From NCBI GenBank assembly GCA_015206785.1, contig JADEZQ010000013.1:1-44084 (forward strand): a DNA stretch of 44,084 nucleotides. The letters are read 5' to 3'. The position numbers were made by a program, and so were the translations under genes. This document shows, piece after piece, positions 22,937 through 31,785 of the stretch (position 1 is the stretch's first letter; every line of letters starts with the position of its first letter). This DNA is from Quinella sp. 2Q5 (lineage in GTDB: Bacteria > Bacillota > Negativicutes > Selenomonadales > Selenomonadaceae). The notes below the pieces were generated by a model. The model ran no database searches and was not told the origin of the DNA. It saw only the letters and a program-made list of their open reading frames with translations.

Positions 22937-25315
22937 GTGACGAAGATTTTAACGGGCGTACGGATATCCGAGGACATTGCCGAGCTTTTTGACGGCGGCA
23001 AAAAAAATTTCACCGAGCGGCTGAAAAGTTTCCTACTCAACTGCGACAGCGAACGGGCGGGGCTTGACGCTTACGACGAAAATATTTTGTTCGACCCCAA
23101 CCGCGGGCATTGGGACTTGTGGGACATCGACCGAGGCGGCGGCGAGGAGGTTGCCTTGGACGAAAATTTTGTCGCGCGCAATCCTGCCGACGACGTTTCC
23201 ACCGGCATCGTCGCCATAGACTTCGGCACGAGCCGCACCGTCGTCGTCTATGAGAACGAACATTCGCAGATCATTCCGTTGCAGGTGGGCAGCGGCTCTT
23301 ATCGCGGCGGAATAAATTTTTCTGCCAACTACGAAAACCCGACCGTCATTCAGTTCATCGACATCGAAAGTTTTTTGACGGCTTACTATTGGCGCGAGGG
23401 CAGACCCTTCACGCGCTGGGCGGACGTCAAAGTTTCTCACGCGGCGTTCGACAACCTGACTGCCGGCGGCTCCGAAAAGTTTTACTCGTTCCTGACCGAC
23501 CTGAAGTATTGGTGCGGATCGAAGATGCAGTTCATGTTGCGCGACGAGAAAAAATTTATCACGCAGCTTGCGCCGTTCGATGAGCTTGCCGAAGACGAGA
23601 TCAACCCGCTGGAAATTTACGCGTACTATCTGGGGCTGTTCATCAACAACATGCAACAGGAGCGGCACGTCTTCCTGAACTACATCCTGTCGTTTCCCGT
23701 GACGTATGAGCGAGCCATCCGCGAGAAAATGCGCCGGTGCTTCGAACGCGGGCTGAAGAAGTCTCTGCCGACGGCTCTGCTGTCGAACGAAGCGGCGATG
23801 AAAAAATTTTCCGTGCGCGAGGGTGCAAGCGAGGCTGCGGCTTACGCGATAACCGCGCTGCTTGAATACGGCTTTGACCCCGCGGGCGAGGAAGAAAATT
23901 ATTACGCGGTGTTCGACTTCGGCGGCGGCACCACGGATTTTGATTTCGGTTTCCTGCGCGAATCCTCCAACGACCGCTACGACTATCTGCTGGTGCATTT
24001 CGGCGAGAACGGCGACAGAACTTTGGGCGGAGAAAATCTCTTGAAGCTCCTGGCGTTCGAGCTGTTCAAGGCGAATCAAGACGCTCTGCTCAACGTCGAG
24101 GGCGGCAAGATTCCTTTCACGTGGGCGGCGGACAAAATCAACTTCGCGGGCTCCGAGGCGTTGATTAAAGATTCGCAGGAAGCTCACGCCAACATTCACG
24201 CGCTGGTTGAGGCACTACGCCCCGTGTGGGAAGCTCCGGCTTCCGAGGCGGCGGCAAAAATTTTGTCGGGCGGCACAATCGAAGTCAACCTTTTCCGCGA
24301 CGACGGACGCCCCGTAAAAAATTTCCCGCTGAATGTTTCCATCGACCTGCAAGAAATTCTTCGCAACCGAATCCGCGCGGGCATCAAAAATTTTTTCATC
24401 TCTATGAAGGAAGCCTTCGACAAGAACAGCAAGAACTCCCTGCGCAAAATCAAATCCCTGCGCGACATCGACGAAGTCTCAATCTTCCTTGCGGGCAACT
24501 CGTCAAAATCTCCGCTGGTCAACGAGCTTTTCAACGAGTATCTGACGCCGACCGAAGACACACGCCTTGCCGACGACGAGAATCCGTTCGTCAGCGGCAG
24601 ACTCAAGCACGGCTACGAGCTCAAGGACGATTACTTCATGCAGGGCGGTAGCATCTATCGTCGCGACGGCAACGGGCTTGAGATTTGGCTCGGCGACATG
24701 GACAACGCCAACGACCAGATCGTCTTGAGCGAGACCGTCAAAAAAATTCCCGTCGACCGCGCCAACGAGAAGTCCCCCGCCGATATCCTCTTCGGCTTCA
24801 CGGGCAAAGCTCCGCGCTTCAAGATTTATCCCGCGCTGGGAACTGATTCTGCTCACGAGATTCAATCGGCACGCGGCGTGGAAATTCGCACCGACATGAG
24901 CGCACCCACCGGCAAGACGGGCGTCGCCTTTGGGCTGTTGCTCAGCCGAGCGGGCGGACAGATTCAGACCAAACACATCACGCCCGACCCCGAACGCACT
25001 CCCTTCGCCTGTTACGTCGGCCGCAACAAGAAACGCAAGTTCCGCACCGTCATCGACCGCACCACCAAGTTCGACGTGTGGTATCCCTTCATCGACGCCA
25101 GCGACAGCTTCGACATCTACTACACCAACCTGCCCGAAGCCGTCTCAAACAACATGAACATCGGCAAGGCAAAGCGCATCACCGTCAACCTGGCCGCGCC
25201 CGACGCCGACGCCACCGTTTACATTCGCGCCGTCAAGAGCAACGTCATCGAATACGCCATCGCCCGCGACGAATCCGAAATCACCGACGCCGCCGAGCAA
25301 ATTGAGCTGGTTTAA
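22937..25315 (+). CDS. Divergent Hsp70/actin-fold ATPase
   Basis: A 792-residue protein with an extra ~88-residue N-terminal segment before the actin-like ATPase core. Phosphate-1 motif GIVAIDFGTSRTVVVYE is near residues 90-106, phosphate-2 motif VFDFGGGTTDFDF near 323-335, and the adenosine motif IFLAGNSSKSPLV near 516-528. The C-terminal ~250 residues do not look like the DnaK substrate-binding domain and carry no linker motif of the DLLLLDV type. It is therefore not the housekeeping DnaK, and no grpE or dnaJ is nearby. Similar large DnaK-like proteins occur as orphans in many bacteria with unknown clients. A GTG start with GGGGAG upstream and a strong promoter are present. Confidence 0.82.
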   Translation: MTKILTGVRISEDIAELFDGGKKNFTERLKSFLLNCDSERAGLDAYDENILFDPNRGHWDLWDIDRGGGEEVALDENFVARNPADDVSTGIVAIDFGTSRTVVVYENEHSQIIPLQVGSGSYRGGINFSANYENPTVIQFIDIESFLTAYYWREGRPFTRWADVKVSHAAFDNLTAGGSEKFYSFLTDLKYWCGSKMQFMLRDEKKFITQLAPFDELAEDEINPLEIYAYYLGLFINNMQQERHVFLNYILSFPVTYERAIREKMRRCFERGLKKSLPTALLSNEAAMKKFSVREGASEAAAYAITALLEYGFDPAGEEENYYAVFDFGGGTTDFDFGFLRESSNDRYDYLLVHFGENGDRTLGGENLLKLLAFELFKANQDALLNVEGGKIPFTWAADKINFAGSEALIKDSQEAHANIHALVEALRPVWEAPASEAAAKILSGGTIEVNLFRDDGRPVKNFPLNVSIDLQEILRNRIRAGIKNFFISMKEAFDKNSKNSLRKIKSLRDIDEVSIFLAGNSSKSPLVNELFNEYLTPTEDTRLADDENPFVSGRLKHGYELKDDYFMQGGSIYRRDGNGLEIWLGDMDNANDQIVLSETVKKIPVDRANEKSPADILFGFTGKAPRFKIYPALGTDSAHEIQSARGVEIRTDMSAPTGKTGVAFGLLLSRAGGQIQTKHITPDPERTPFACYVGRNKKRKFRTVIDRTTKFDVWYPFIDASDSFDIYYTNLPEAVSNNMNIGKAKRITVNLAAPDADATVYIRAVKSNVIEYAIARDESEITDAAEQIELV

Positions 25316-25384
25316 AATTTTTTTCGCGGCTTAAAAATTTTTCGCGGCTGTAGTAAAATGACTGCAAGAAAGGGGGCGATACCG

Positions 25385-26344
25385 TTGGTTGAGATTTTCA
25401 AATCGCAGGAGTCGGGGCACCTGGAAAAGCTCACGCTCAAAACTCTGCAGAAGGGCGCGTGGATAAACATCGTGGACCCGACGCCATACGAACTGCGCGA
25501 AGTCAGCGCGGCGACGAACGTGGAACCGGACTTCTTGCGCGCGGCACTGGACGAAGAGGAACGCTCTCACCTCGACGTTGAGGACGGCTCCGTTATGATC
25601 CTGACGAACGTGCCAATCGTCTACGAAGAGGAAAGTTACGACACGTTGCCGCTGTCCATCATCCTGACGAAACAATACATCATCACCGTTTGCCTGGAAG
25701 AAACGCCCGTAGTTTCCAGCTTCAACCAACGCACGGCGCGGCTCTTCCACACCTACAAACGCACGCAGTTCCTGTTCGAGATTCTGTATCGCTCCGCGAC
25801 GTTTTATCTGCGCTACCTGCGGCAAATAAATAAGCTCTCCGACGAAATCGAAGAGCAACTGCGCCGCTCCATGAAGAATTCGGATATCTTGCGGCTGATG
25901 GAATTGCAACGGGGTCTTACGTATTTCAACGCGTCGTTGCGTTCAAATGACGCCGTGTTTGAAAAACTTTTGCGCCTTCGCAACAACCACAGCGTCGACG
26001 GAATTCTTGAGATCTACGAAGAGGACGAAGACCTCTTGGAAGACGTCATTATCGAGAATAAACAGGCTCGCGAGATGGTCGAGATGTACAGCCAGATCCT
26101 GTCGCAGATGGCGGATATCTTCTCGTCAATCATCTCCAACAACCAGAACATGGTCATGAAGTTTCTTGCGGCAATGACGATTATCATTGCGGTGCCCACG
26201 GTCATCGCCAGCTTCTTCGGAATGAACGTTCCCGTGCCCTTAGCGGAGAACAACGCCGGCTTCATCATCGTCATCGCAATTGCGCTTTTGGCGTCGATCT
26301 GCGCGGCGATAATTTTCTGGCGAAAGAACATGTTTTGGGGTTAA
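25385..26344 (+). CDS. corA: CorA-family Mg2+/divalent cation channel
   Basis: A 319-residue protein with a large cytoplasmic N-terminal domain, long helices and two C-terminal membrane segments. The hallmark GMN motif is present at the end of the first (SFFGMNVPVP). CorA channels are pentameric and carry Mg2+, Co2+ or Ni2+ inward, or Zn2+ in related ZntB. The TTG at 25385 is preferred because a GGGGG site lies 8 nt upstream; an in-frame ATG at 25358 has none. The stop overlaps the stop of the convergent gene by four bases (TTAA). Confidence 0.92.
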   Translation: MVEIFKSQESGHLEKLTLKTLQKGAWINIVDPTPYELREVSAATNVEPDFLRAALDEEERSHLDVEDGSVMILTNVPIVYEEESYDTLPLSIILTKQYIITVCLEETPVVSSFNQRTARLFHTYKRTQFLFEILYRSATFYLRYLRQINKLSDEIEEQLRRSMKNSDILRLMELQRGLTYFNASLRSNDAVFEKLLRLRNNHSVDGILEIYEEDEDLLEDVIIENKQAREMVEMYSQILSQMADIFSSIISNNQNMVMKFLAAMTIIIAVPTVIASFFGMNVPVPLAENNAGFIIVIAIALLASICAAIIFWRKNMFWG

Positions 26345-27741
26345 CGGTCAGCCTCGTCGGATTCGGCGGGGCTTTCTTCATTTGCGGCTTGAGCTTTGGC
26401 GGCAATCTCTTCGGGGGGACGATAATCCACGCCGGTCTCCAAACCCGCCAGCTGATAGATGAAGATGAAATCCTTTGGCTTGTAGACGATGTTGGTGAAG
26501 CCGCGCATCTTGTACTTGAAGTTGCGTTCGGCGTCGGGGTCGTCCAGGTTGTCGCGGTAAATGATGAGCTCGTCGAAAATTTTATCGAAGACCTGCGGCT
26601 TGTCTTTCTTCTTGCGGACGACAAGATTATCCAGCGCGAAGAAGTCAACCAGCTCTATGAACTTCTTCTCCAGCGTGAAATATTTTTCCAGCTTGTCAGT
26701 CGGCGCACCCTGTTCCTTGAGCTTGGCATAGCCGTCAATCCACGCGAAGAAAGACTCAACGATTCTGCTGAAGCGTTCCCTGTTCGAACAGTAGAAATTC
26801 ACGCGGCGGACGATACCGCTTACGCTGAAGGCAACGGTGTCTGCCATCTCGTCGAAGGGAGCGCGCTCGGCGCAACGCAAGCTGTCGGAGGGATCGGTTG
26901 CATAGCTGACAAAGTTCGCCATCTCGTAGTGACGCTTCATGTTTTCGGCGTGCATCTTCAGCGCGTAAAGATTGTCGTTGACGGCACCCATGCCGTGCCC
27001 TAACAGACGGAAGAGCAGCTTCTGTTGCTCGGCAAAGGTTTGGTTCTCTTCGTCGGAAAAAATTTCGCGCGGCTGATATTCGGCAACAAGCGGCATCATC
27101 AGTTTGCGCATCTCCGCCAAAACGTCGCGGTTCTTGAGCCCATAGTCGTTGACGATTCTAAACGCTTGGGTCGTCAGCTTGTTGACGGCTTGCCAATAGC
27201 GCACGGGCGACGCGTCCGGCGAATCAATCTTGAGCTTGTTGATAATCGCCCAGGTGTCTGTTTCATGTGTCAGCGGCTGTACAAAAGCCTTTGCCTGCTT
27301 CTTCGTCAATGCGCTGTAGTAGTTTCCGATGAAGTCGTTGCCGGCCGCGATAGCCTCACGATAAACCGCCTGCGTTGCCGCGGCGATGGGGTTGATTTTG
27401 GCGGGGTCGTCGTCCTGCGCAAGTGCCTTGCTCTGCGCGTCGGGCTCTTGAGGCTGGGCGGATTTCTTATTCTTCTTTTTTGCGGGCGCAGATTCCGCGG
27501 CTTTGACGGCGGGCGCAGGTTTCGCAGGTTCAACGACAGGCTCAACGACGGGTTCAGGTTCGGGTTTTACGACGGGTTCGGGCGGCGCAGTATACTTTGC
27601 CTTGAGCATGTCGTAAGTGTCGTCGCTCACCGCGCTCAATCTGTTGCCGACCTTGATGCCCTGACTGATGAGGAAGTCGATGATTTCTTTCTCGTCGCAC
27701 TCGAATTCCTTTGCCAGCTGATAGATTCTTTTTGCTGCCAC
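26341..27741 (-). CDS. IF2 N-terminal-domain protein of unknown function
   Basis: A 466-residue protein. Residues 1-52 match the small IF2-N module (RIYQLAKEFECDEKEIIDFLISQGIKV...LSAVSDDTYDMLKAKY). A Pro/Glu/Val/Lys-rich linker follows to about residue 110. The remaining ~350 residues are a helical, charged domain without GTPase motifs, so it is not translation initiation factor 2. The start is a GTG with GGGAG 9 nt upstream. It is the last gene of the long ispD-cysS-rlmB transcript, where other Firmicutes often have sigH. RNA or ribosome binding is a guess from the IF2-N module and its neighbours. Confidence 0.75.
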   Translation of the reverse strand: MAAKRIYQLAKEFECDEKEIIDFLISQGIKVGNRLSAVSDDTYDMLKAKYTAPPEPVVKPEPEPVVEPVVEPAKPAPAVKAAESAPAKKKNKKSAQPQEPDAQSKALAQDDDPAKINPIAAATQAVYREAIAAGNDFIGNYYSALTKKQAKAFVQPLTHETDTWAIINKLKIDSPDASPVRYWQAVNKLTTQAFRIVNDYGLKNRDVLAEMRKLMMPLVAEYQPREIFSDEENQTFAEQQKLLFRLLGHGMGAVNDNLYALKMHAENMKRHYEMANFVSYATDPSDSLRCAERAPFDEMADTVAFSVSGIVRRVNFYCSNRERFSRIVESFFAWIDGYAKLKEQGAPTDKLEKYFTLEKKFIELVDFFALDNLVVRKKKDKPQVFDKIFDELIIYRDNLDDPDAERNFKYKMRGFTNIVYKPKDFIFIYQLAGLETGVDYRPPEEIAAKAQAANEESPAESDEADR

Positions 27742-27767
27742 AAAGATTCACTCCCAACAAAAAAATT

Positions 27768-28289
27768 TTATTTTGCTCGCCGAAGTTTCTCAAGCTTGGC
27801 GAAGACATCTGCGCCGATTCTGTCGCCCACTTCGTTTCTCACGACGGGCAACGTCACATCGTCCAGATACTTCTTGCGCAGGAATTGCTTCATGCGTTTG
27901 ATGGCGCGATAAAATTCCGTCGAAGGGTGACGATATGCGCCCGCGCCCAAGATAACGGTCTCGATTGTGGCGTCGGAGCTGACAACGTGGACTTCGCGCT
28001 TCTTCTGAACGAGTTCATAGCTTAGCCGCTCGATGACGTTGTCGGCGGTCTCGTTGAAGGCACTGTAAACCACGCGGAAGGTGTTGTCGTAAATTTCGAC
28101 GCGCCGTTCGTCCTCGTTGCGTGCGGCATCGAAGACGAGGGTGATGTCGAACTTTTCATATGCGCCGTATTCGTGCAGGTTGCGGATCAAAAATTCCCGC
28201 GCCGTGGACAAATCGTCGGTGTTGATCTCTCGCCAGACGTGCAGCAGGTTGTAGCCGTCAACCAGGTAATGCGGTCTCTGCTTGGTCAT
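27768..28289 (-). CDS. yacP: YacP-like NYN-domain ribonuclease (Rae1 family)
   Basis: A 173-residue NYN/PIN-fold protein starting HYLVDGYNLLHVW, with acidic residues in LVFDAARNEDERRVE, FNETADNVIERL and VVSSDATIE. B. subtilis YacP (Rae1) is a ribosome-associated mRNA endonuclease. It overlaps the 3' end of rlmB by 32 nt, the standard neighbour order. The ATG has only a weak GCGGA site, fitting coupled translation. Confidence 0.9.
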   Translation of the reverse strand: MTKQRPHYLVDGYNLLHVWREINTDDLSTAREFLIRNLHEYGAYEKFDITLVFDAARNEDERRVEIYDNTFRVVYSAFNETADNVIERLSYELVQKKREVHVVSSDATIETVILGAGAYRHPSTEFYRAIKRMKQFLRKKYLDDVTLPVVRNEVGDRIGADVFAKLEKLRRAK

Positions 28290-29025
28290 GGTGATTCCGC
28301 CGTCTCTGATAAAAGATTTCGTACATGAGCACCGCGCCCGCCGCCGAAGCGTTGAGCGAATTGATTTGACCGACCATTGGGATGTTGACGAGGGCGTCGC
28401 AGTTTTCGCGCGTGAGCCGACGCATGCCGTGCCCTTCGTTGCCGACGACCAGGACGATTCCGCCGGTCAAGTCTGCCGCCCGAAGATCAATCGCCGCGCC
28501 CGGTGCCGAGCCGACGACCTTCAAGCCGAGACCGCGCAGTTGCTTGAGGGTTTGGGCGACGTTGGTGACTTGGGCGACCTTGACGAACTTTGCCGCGCCC
28601 GCCGATGTCTTGAAGACCGTGGCGTTTAGGCGGACGCTTCGACGTTTGGGAATGATGACGCCGTGGACGCCGACAGCCTCTGCCGTGCGAAGGAGCGCGC
28701 CGAAATTTTGCGGGTCTTCCAGTTCGTCGAGCAACAACAGGAACGGCGGTTGGTCACGGCTTTCGGCAAGCGACAGAATCTCTTCCACGGTGGAATATTC
28801 CGCCGCCGCCACGTAAGCCGCCGCGCCTTGATGTCTTCCGCCGCAGAGCCTGTCGAGTTTGTCGTGCTTGACGAATTCTACAATAACGCCCGCGTCTTTG
28901 GCAAGCGCGAAAATTTTTTGCAAGGTGCCGTCGCGGTTGCCTTCGGCGAGAAAAATTTTGTTGATGCCGCGCGGCGATTTGAGCAATTCGATGACGGCGT
29001 TGCGCCCGTAAATGATGTCGTCCAC
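28258..29025 (-). CDS. rlmB: 23S rRNA 2'-O-ribose methyltransferase RlmB (SpoU family)
   Basis: A 255-residue SPOUT methyltransferase. The N-terminal substrate-binding domain begins DDIIYGRNAVIELL. The trefoil-knot motifs are LLLLDELEDPQNFGALLRTAEA, VVGNEGHGMRRL and NSLNASAAGAVLMYE. RlmB methylates G2251 (E. coli numbering) in the peptidyl-transferase centre. The GTG at 29025, two bases after the preceding stop, has GAGGAGA 8 nt upstream; an earlier GTG at 29058 lies within the upstream gene. Confidence 0.93.
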   Translation of the reverse strand: MDDIIYGRNAVIELLKSPRGINKIFLAEGNRDGTLQKIFALAKDAGVIVEFVKHDKLDRLCGGRHQGAAAYVAAAEYSTVEEILSLAESRDQPPFLLLLDELEDPQNFGALLRTAEAVGVHGVIIPKRRSVRLNATVFKTSAGAAKFVKVAQVTNVAQTLKQLRGLGLKVVGSAPGAAIDLRAADLTGGIVLVVGNEGHGMRRLTRENCDALVNIPMVGQINSLNASAAGAVLMYEIFYQRRRNHHDQAETALPG

Positions 29026-29027
29026 GA

Positions 29028-29738
29028 TTAATTTCTCCTCGGCGTTGCAATCAGCCACGGCTGATTACGTTCGGCTTCGGGCAACATGTTGTGATCGAAC
29101 CACATGCTGAAGAACCTGTCCAGGCTGGCGAAGGTGTAGCCGTCTTGACCGTGGCCGCTCGTGTCGAAGGGATCGGCGAAGATCAGCACGTCGTCATAGA
29201 GATTGTCCGTGCCCATGCCGTCCAGCCCGATGATAACGCGCCAGTGCCCGCCGAACTCGATGTTCTCGACGATGATTGGCTTGCCGTGCGAAGGATTTTC
29301 CGCGACAAAATTTTTGAAGTCGGATATGTCAGCGAACGGCGGGCTGTCCAAAGAACTTTGCACGTTCCAGCCGATGGAGCGGAAGAACTTGACCATGTTG
29401 CCGAGGCTCGTGCCGATGGCGGGCTTAGTTTCCATGCGCGTAATGAGCGTCGCCTCGTCGAAGTCGCGGTTGCCGAAATAATTCAGCACGGTGAGCGCGG
29501 CGGCGGGTCCGCAGCTGTAGCCCGTCGTCTGCTGAACGGTCGGGTAGTTCGTCAAGATGATTCGGTCAGCGGCGGGGGGCAGAGCATTGACGTCGACGCG
29601 CGGGAAGTAAATCGAATCGGGGTGATTGATGTCGGCTGGGGCGGACGTCGCGCCTTCGGGGTCGCTGATTTCTTCGGCGCAGGCGTTGCCGAAGATTAAC
29701 GCCGTCATAAGCAGCGCGGTGGCAAAAAATTTTTTCAT
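29028..29738 (-). CDS. Secreted C39-family cysteine peptidase
   Basis: A 236-residue protein with a Sec signal peptide (cleavage near ACA|EE, residue 21) and a papain-like C39 domain. Catalytic Cys is C76 (TTGYSCGPAAALTVL), His is H165 (FGGHWRVIIGLDG) and a following Asp sits in FADPFD. Stand-alone C39 domains process or degrade peptides outside the cytoplasm; no ABC transporter is attached. The ATG overlaps the mrnC stop (TGATG). It interrupts the usual mrnC-rlmB adjacency, so it is an insertion into a core operon. Confidence 0.85.
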   Translation of the reverse strand: MKKFFATALLMTALIFGNACAEEISDPEGATSAPADINHPDSIYFPRVDVNALPPAADRIILTNYPTVQQTTGYSCGPAAALTVLNYFGNRDFDEATLITRMETKPAIGTSLGNMVKFFRSIGWNVQSSLDSPPFADISDFKNFVAENPSHGKPIIVENIEFGGHWRVIIGLDGMGTDNLYDDVLIFADPFDTSGHGQDGYTFASLDRFFSMWFDHNMLPEAERNQPWLIATPRRN

Positions 29739-30271
29739 CACGTCGAAACCTCCTTGAACGCGATATTGAATGACAGCTCACAGATTTCGTCGAGGCGCAC
29801 AAAATTTTTCCGCAAGAACAGTTCGCCGAGCAGTGCCTCGAAGCCGGTTGAAGCGTGATATTCGGCGACGGTCGCCTTGCGCGGCGGATGGCTCTTGGCG
29901 TTTCGTCCGCGGCGGAAGATGTCGCGTTCGGCGTCGGTCAAAAAATTTTCCAGCGCGTGATAAATCTTCGACTGCGCCTGAGCCGAGACGATCTGTACAC
30001 TAAGTTCGTGCAGGCGCGTGACGTTGCGGGTGACATGCAACAGGCGCGTGCGGATGTACAGATGAAAGTAAGCGTCGCCGACGTGCGCGAGTATCAGAGG
30101 CGAGAGCGTCTTGACTTCGTCCGTCGGAAAATCTAAAGCGTGGCGATTGGCTTCGGATGTCGGATGGTTGAGCGCGTCAACTGGATGCAACGTCACGTTG
30201 CCGTCGCCGACGTGCGCGAGTATCGGCGGCGAAAGCGTCTTGACTTCGTCGGGATTTATTGACGATGCCAT
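29738..30271 (-). CDS. mrnC: Mini-ribonuclease III with internal duplication
   Basis: A 177-residue protein. The Mini-III core begins at about residue 50: DEVKTLSPLILAHVGDAYFHLYIR, with catalytic Asp in HVGDA, then FRRGRNAKSH and FEALLGELFL, the standard RNase III-like motifs. Mini-III matures 23S rRNA ends. The N-terminal ~45 residues hold a second copy of DEVKTLSPPILAHVGD, encoded by a 49-bp direct duplication (46 of 49 identical). The ATG lies 16 nt inside cysS without a clear ribosome site; an in-frame GTG between the copies (NVTLHP) is an alternative start. Confidence 0.87.
   Translation of the reverse strand: MASSINPDEVKTLSPPILAHVGDGNVTLHPVDALNHPTSEANRHALDFPTDEVKTLSPLILAHVGDAYFHLYIRTRLLHVTRNVTRLHELSVQIVSAQAQSKIYHALENFLTDAERDIFRRGRNAKSHPPRKATVAEYHASTGFEALLGELFLRKNFVRLDEICELSFNIAFKEVST
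30073..30250. repeat. 49-bp direct repeat inside mrnC (129 bp apart)
   Basis: 30073-30121 and 30202-30250 match at 46 of 49 positions and are offset by exactly 129 nt (43 codons), so frame is kept. Flanking sequence differs on both sides. Confidence 0.9.
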
Positions 30272-31779
30272 TTCGCACCGTCGGGCGTGTCTTCGACGAC
30301 GATACCCGCCGCATTGAGCGCGTCGCGGATTTTATCGGCGGTCGTCCAATTTTTTGCGGCGCGAGCGTCTTGCCGAAGGTCAAGGATAATTTTCATCAGC
30401 GCACCGACGAGTTCGGGTTGGTCGTCGTCGTCAGTCTTCTCCACGGGCACAGGCTGTTCAAAAATCCCAATGACGCCAGCCATCTCCAGATAGATGTCGC
30501 GCACGCGAAGGATTATGTCGCCGTCAATGGACACGGGCAAAATTTTTCCCGCGGCAAGGTCTTTGCAATAGTCGCCGATTTCTCCGGCAAGCTCGAACAT
30601 ATTCGTGATAGCAAGCGCGGTGTTGAAGTCGTCGCTCATCGCGTCATAGAAGTTCGCCAGCAACCGTTCGCCTTCTTCGCACAGACCACCCGCGCGGCTG
30701 ACGGTTATGGCGAAATTTTTTTCAGCGGTGTCCTTGACGAATTCGCCCGCGTGAATCTTGCGAGCCATCTCGTCGAGCTGCCAATACGCCCGCGCCAGTT
30801 TGCCGAAGAATTCTTGAGCCTCAATGACGCGTTCCTCGTTGAACTCCAGCGGGTTGCGATAATGAGTCTGCAAAAGCAACAGCCTGACAACTTCGCCGGG
30901 ATATTTCGCCAGAACTTCTTCGACGGTGAAAAAACCTTTCGCCGAGATTTCTTGCGCACGGTTGGACTTGCTGAGCTTGTCGTTGTTCTTGGTGATGAAG
31001 CCGTTGTGCACCCAGTAGCGTGCGAAGGAATTTTCGTCGCCGATAGCCGACTGCGACTGAGCAATCTCGTTCTCGTGGTGCGGGAAGATCAAATCCGAGC
31101 CGCCGCCGTGAAAGTCAAAACGTTCGCCCAAAAACTTCAGCGACATCGCCGAGCACTCGATATGCCAGCCTGGACGACCTTTGCCCCACGGGCTTTCCCA
31201 CGAAGGTTCGCCTGGCTTAGCCGACTTCCACAGCGCGAAGTCCATCGGGTGATGTTTGCGTTCGTCCACAGCCACGCGTGCGCCCGCCATCATGTCGGAC
31301 AGGGTGCGGCGGCTGAGCTTGCCGTAGTTGGGAATTTTTTCCACGCTGCAGAAGACGTCGCCGCCTTCAAGGACATAAGCGAAGCCTTTGTCGACGAGGG
31401 TCTGCACCATCTGAATAATGTCGTCCATAGTCTCGGACACTCGCGGATAGATGTCGGCGCGGCGGACGTTTAGGGCGTCCATGCTCTTGAAGTAAGTGGC
31501 GATATTTTTCTCGGCGACTTCCTTCCACGTGACGCCCGCGTCTTTGGCGGCTTTGATGATTTTGTCGTCGACGTCGGTGAAATTCTGGACGTAATGAACT
31601 TTGTAGCCGCTCTTGGCAAAAAATCTGCGAATGACATCCCACACGACGAAGGGTCTGGCGTTGCCGATGTGCGGCGCGTTGTAGGGCGTGACCCCGCAGC
31701 AATAGATACTGACTTCGCCGGTCTTGAGCGGCTTGAAAATTTCTTTCGTGCGGCTCATTGTGTTAAAAACTTTGATCAT
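30256..31779 (-). CDS. cysS: Cysteinyl-tRNA synthetase
   Basis: A 507-residue class I aminoacyl-tRNA synthetase that charges tRNA-Cys. The HIGH-like motif is PHIGNARP and the KMSKS-like motif is KLSKS (NDKLSKSNRAQ). The zinc-ligand region is visible in IYCCGVTPYNAPHIG, GWHIECSAMS and FPHHENEIAQS. The start ATG at 31779 has AGGAG 9 nt upstream. It follows cysE by 6 nt, so cysteine synthesis and charging share a transcript. Confidence 0.96.
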   Translation of the reverse strand: MIKVFNTMSRTKEIFKPLKTGEVSIYCCGVTPYNAPHIGNARPFVVWDVIRRFFAKSGYKVHYVQNFTDVDDKIIKAAKDAGVTWKEVAEKNIATYFKSMDALNVRRADIYPRVSETMDDIIQMVQTLVDKGFAYVLEGGDVFCSVEKIPNYGKLSRRTLSDMMAGARVAVDERKHHPMDFALWKSAKPGEPSWESPWGKGRPGWHIECSAMSLKFLGERFDFHGGGSDLIFPHHENEIAQSQSAIGDENSFARYWVHNGFITKNNDKLSKSNRAQEISAKGFFTVEEVLAKYPGEVVRLLLLQTHYRNPLEFNEERVIEAQEFFGKLARAYWQLDEMARKIHAGEFVKDTAEKNFAITVSRAGGLCEEGERLLANFYDAMSDDFNTALAITNMFELAGEIGDYCKDLAAGKILPVSIDGDIILRVRDIYLEMAGVIGIFEQPVPVEKTDDDDQPELVGALMKIILDLRQDARAAKNWTTADKIRDALNAAGIVVEDTPDGAKWHRQ

Positions 31780-31785
31780 GAGCAA

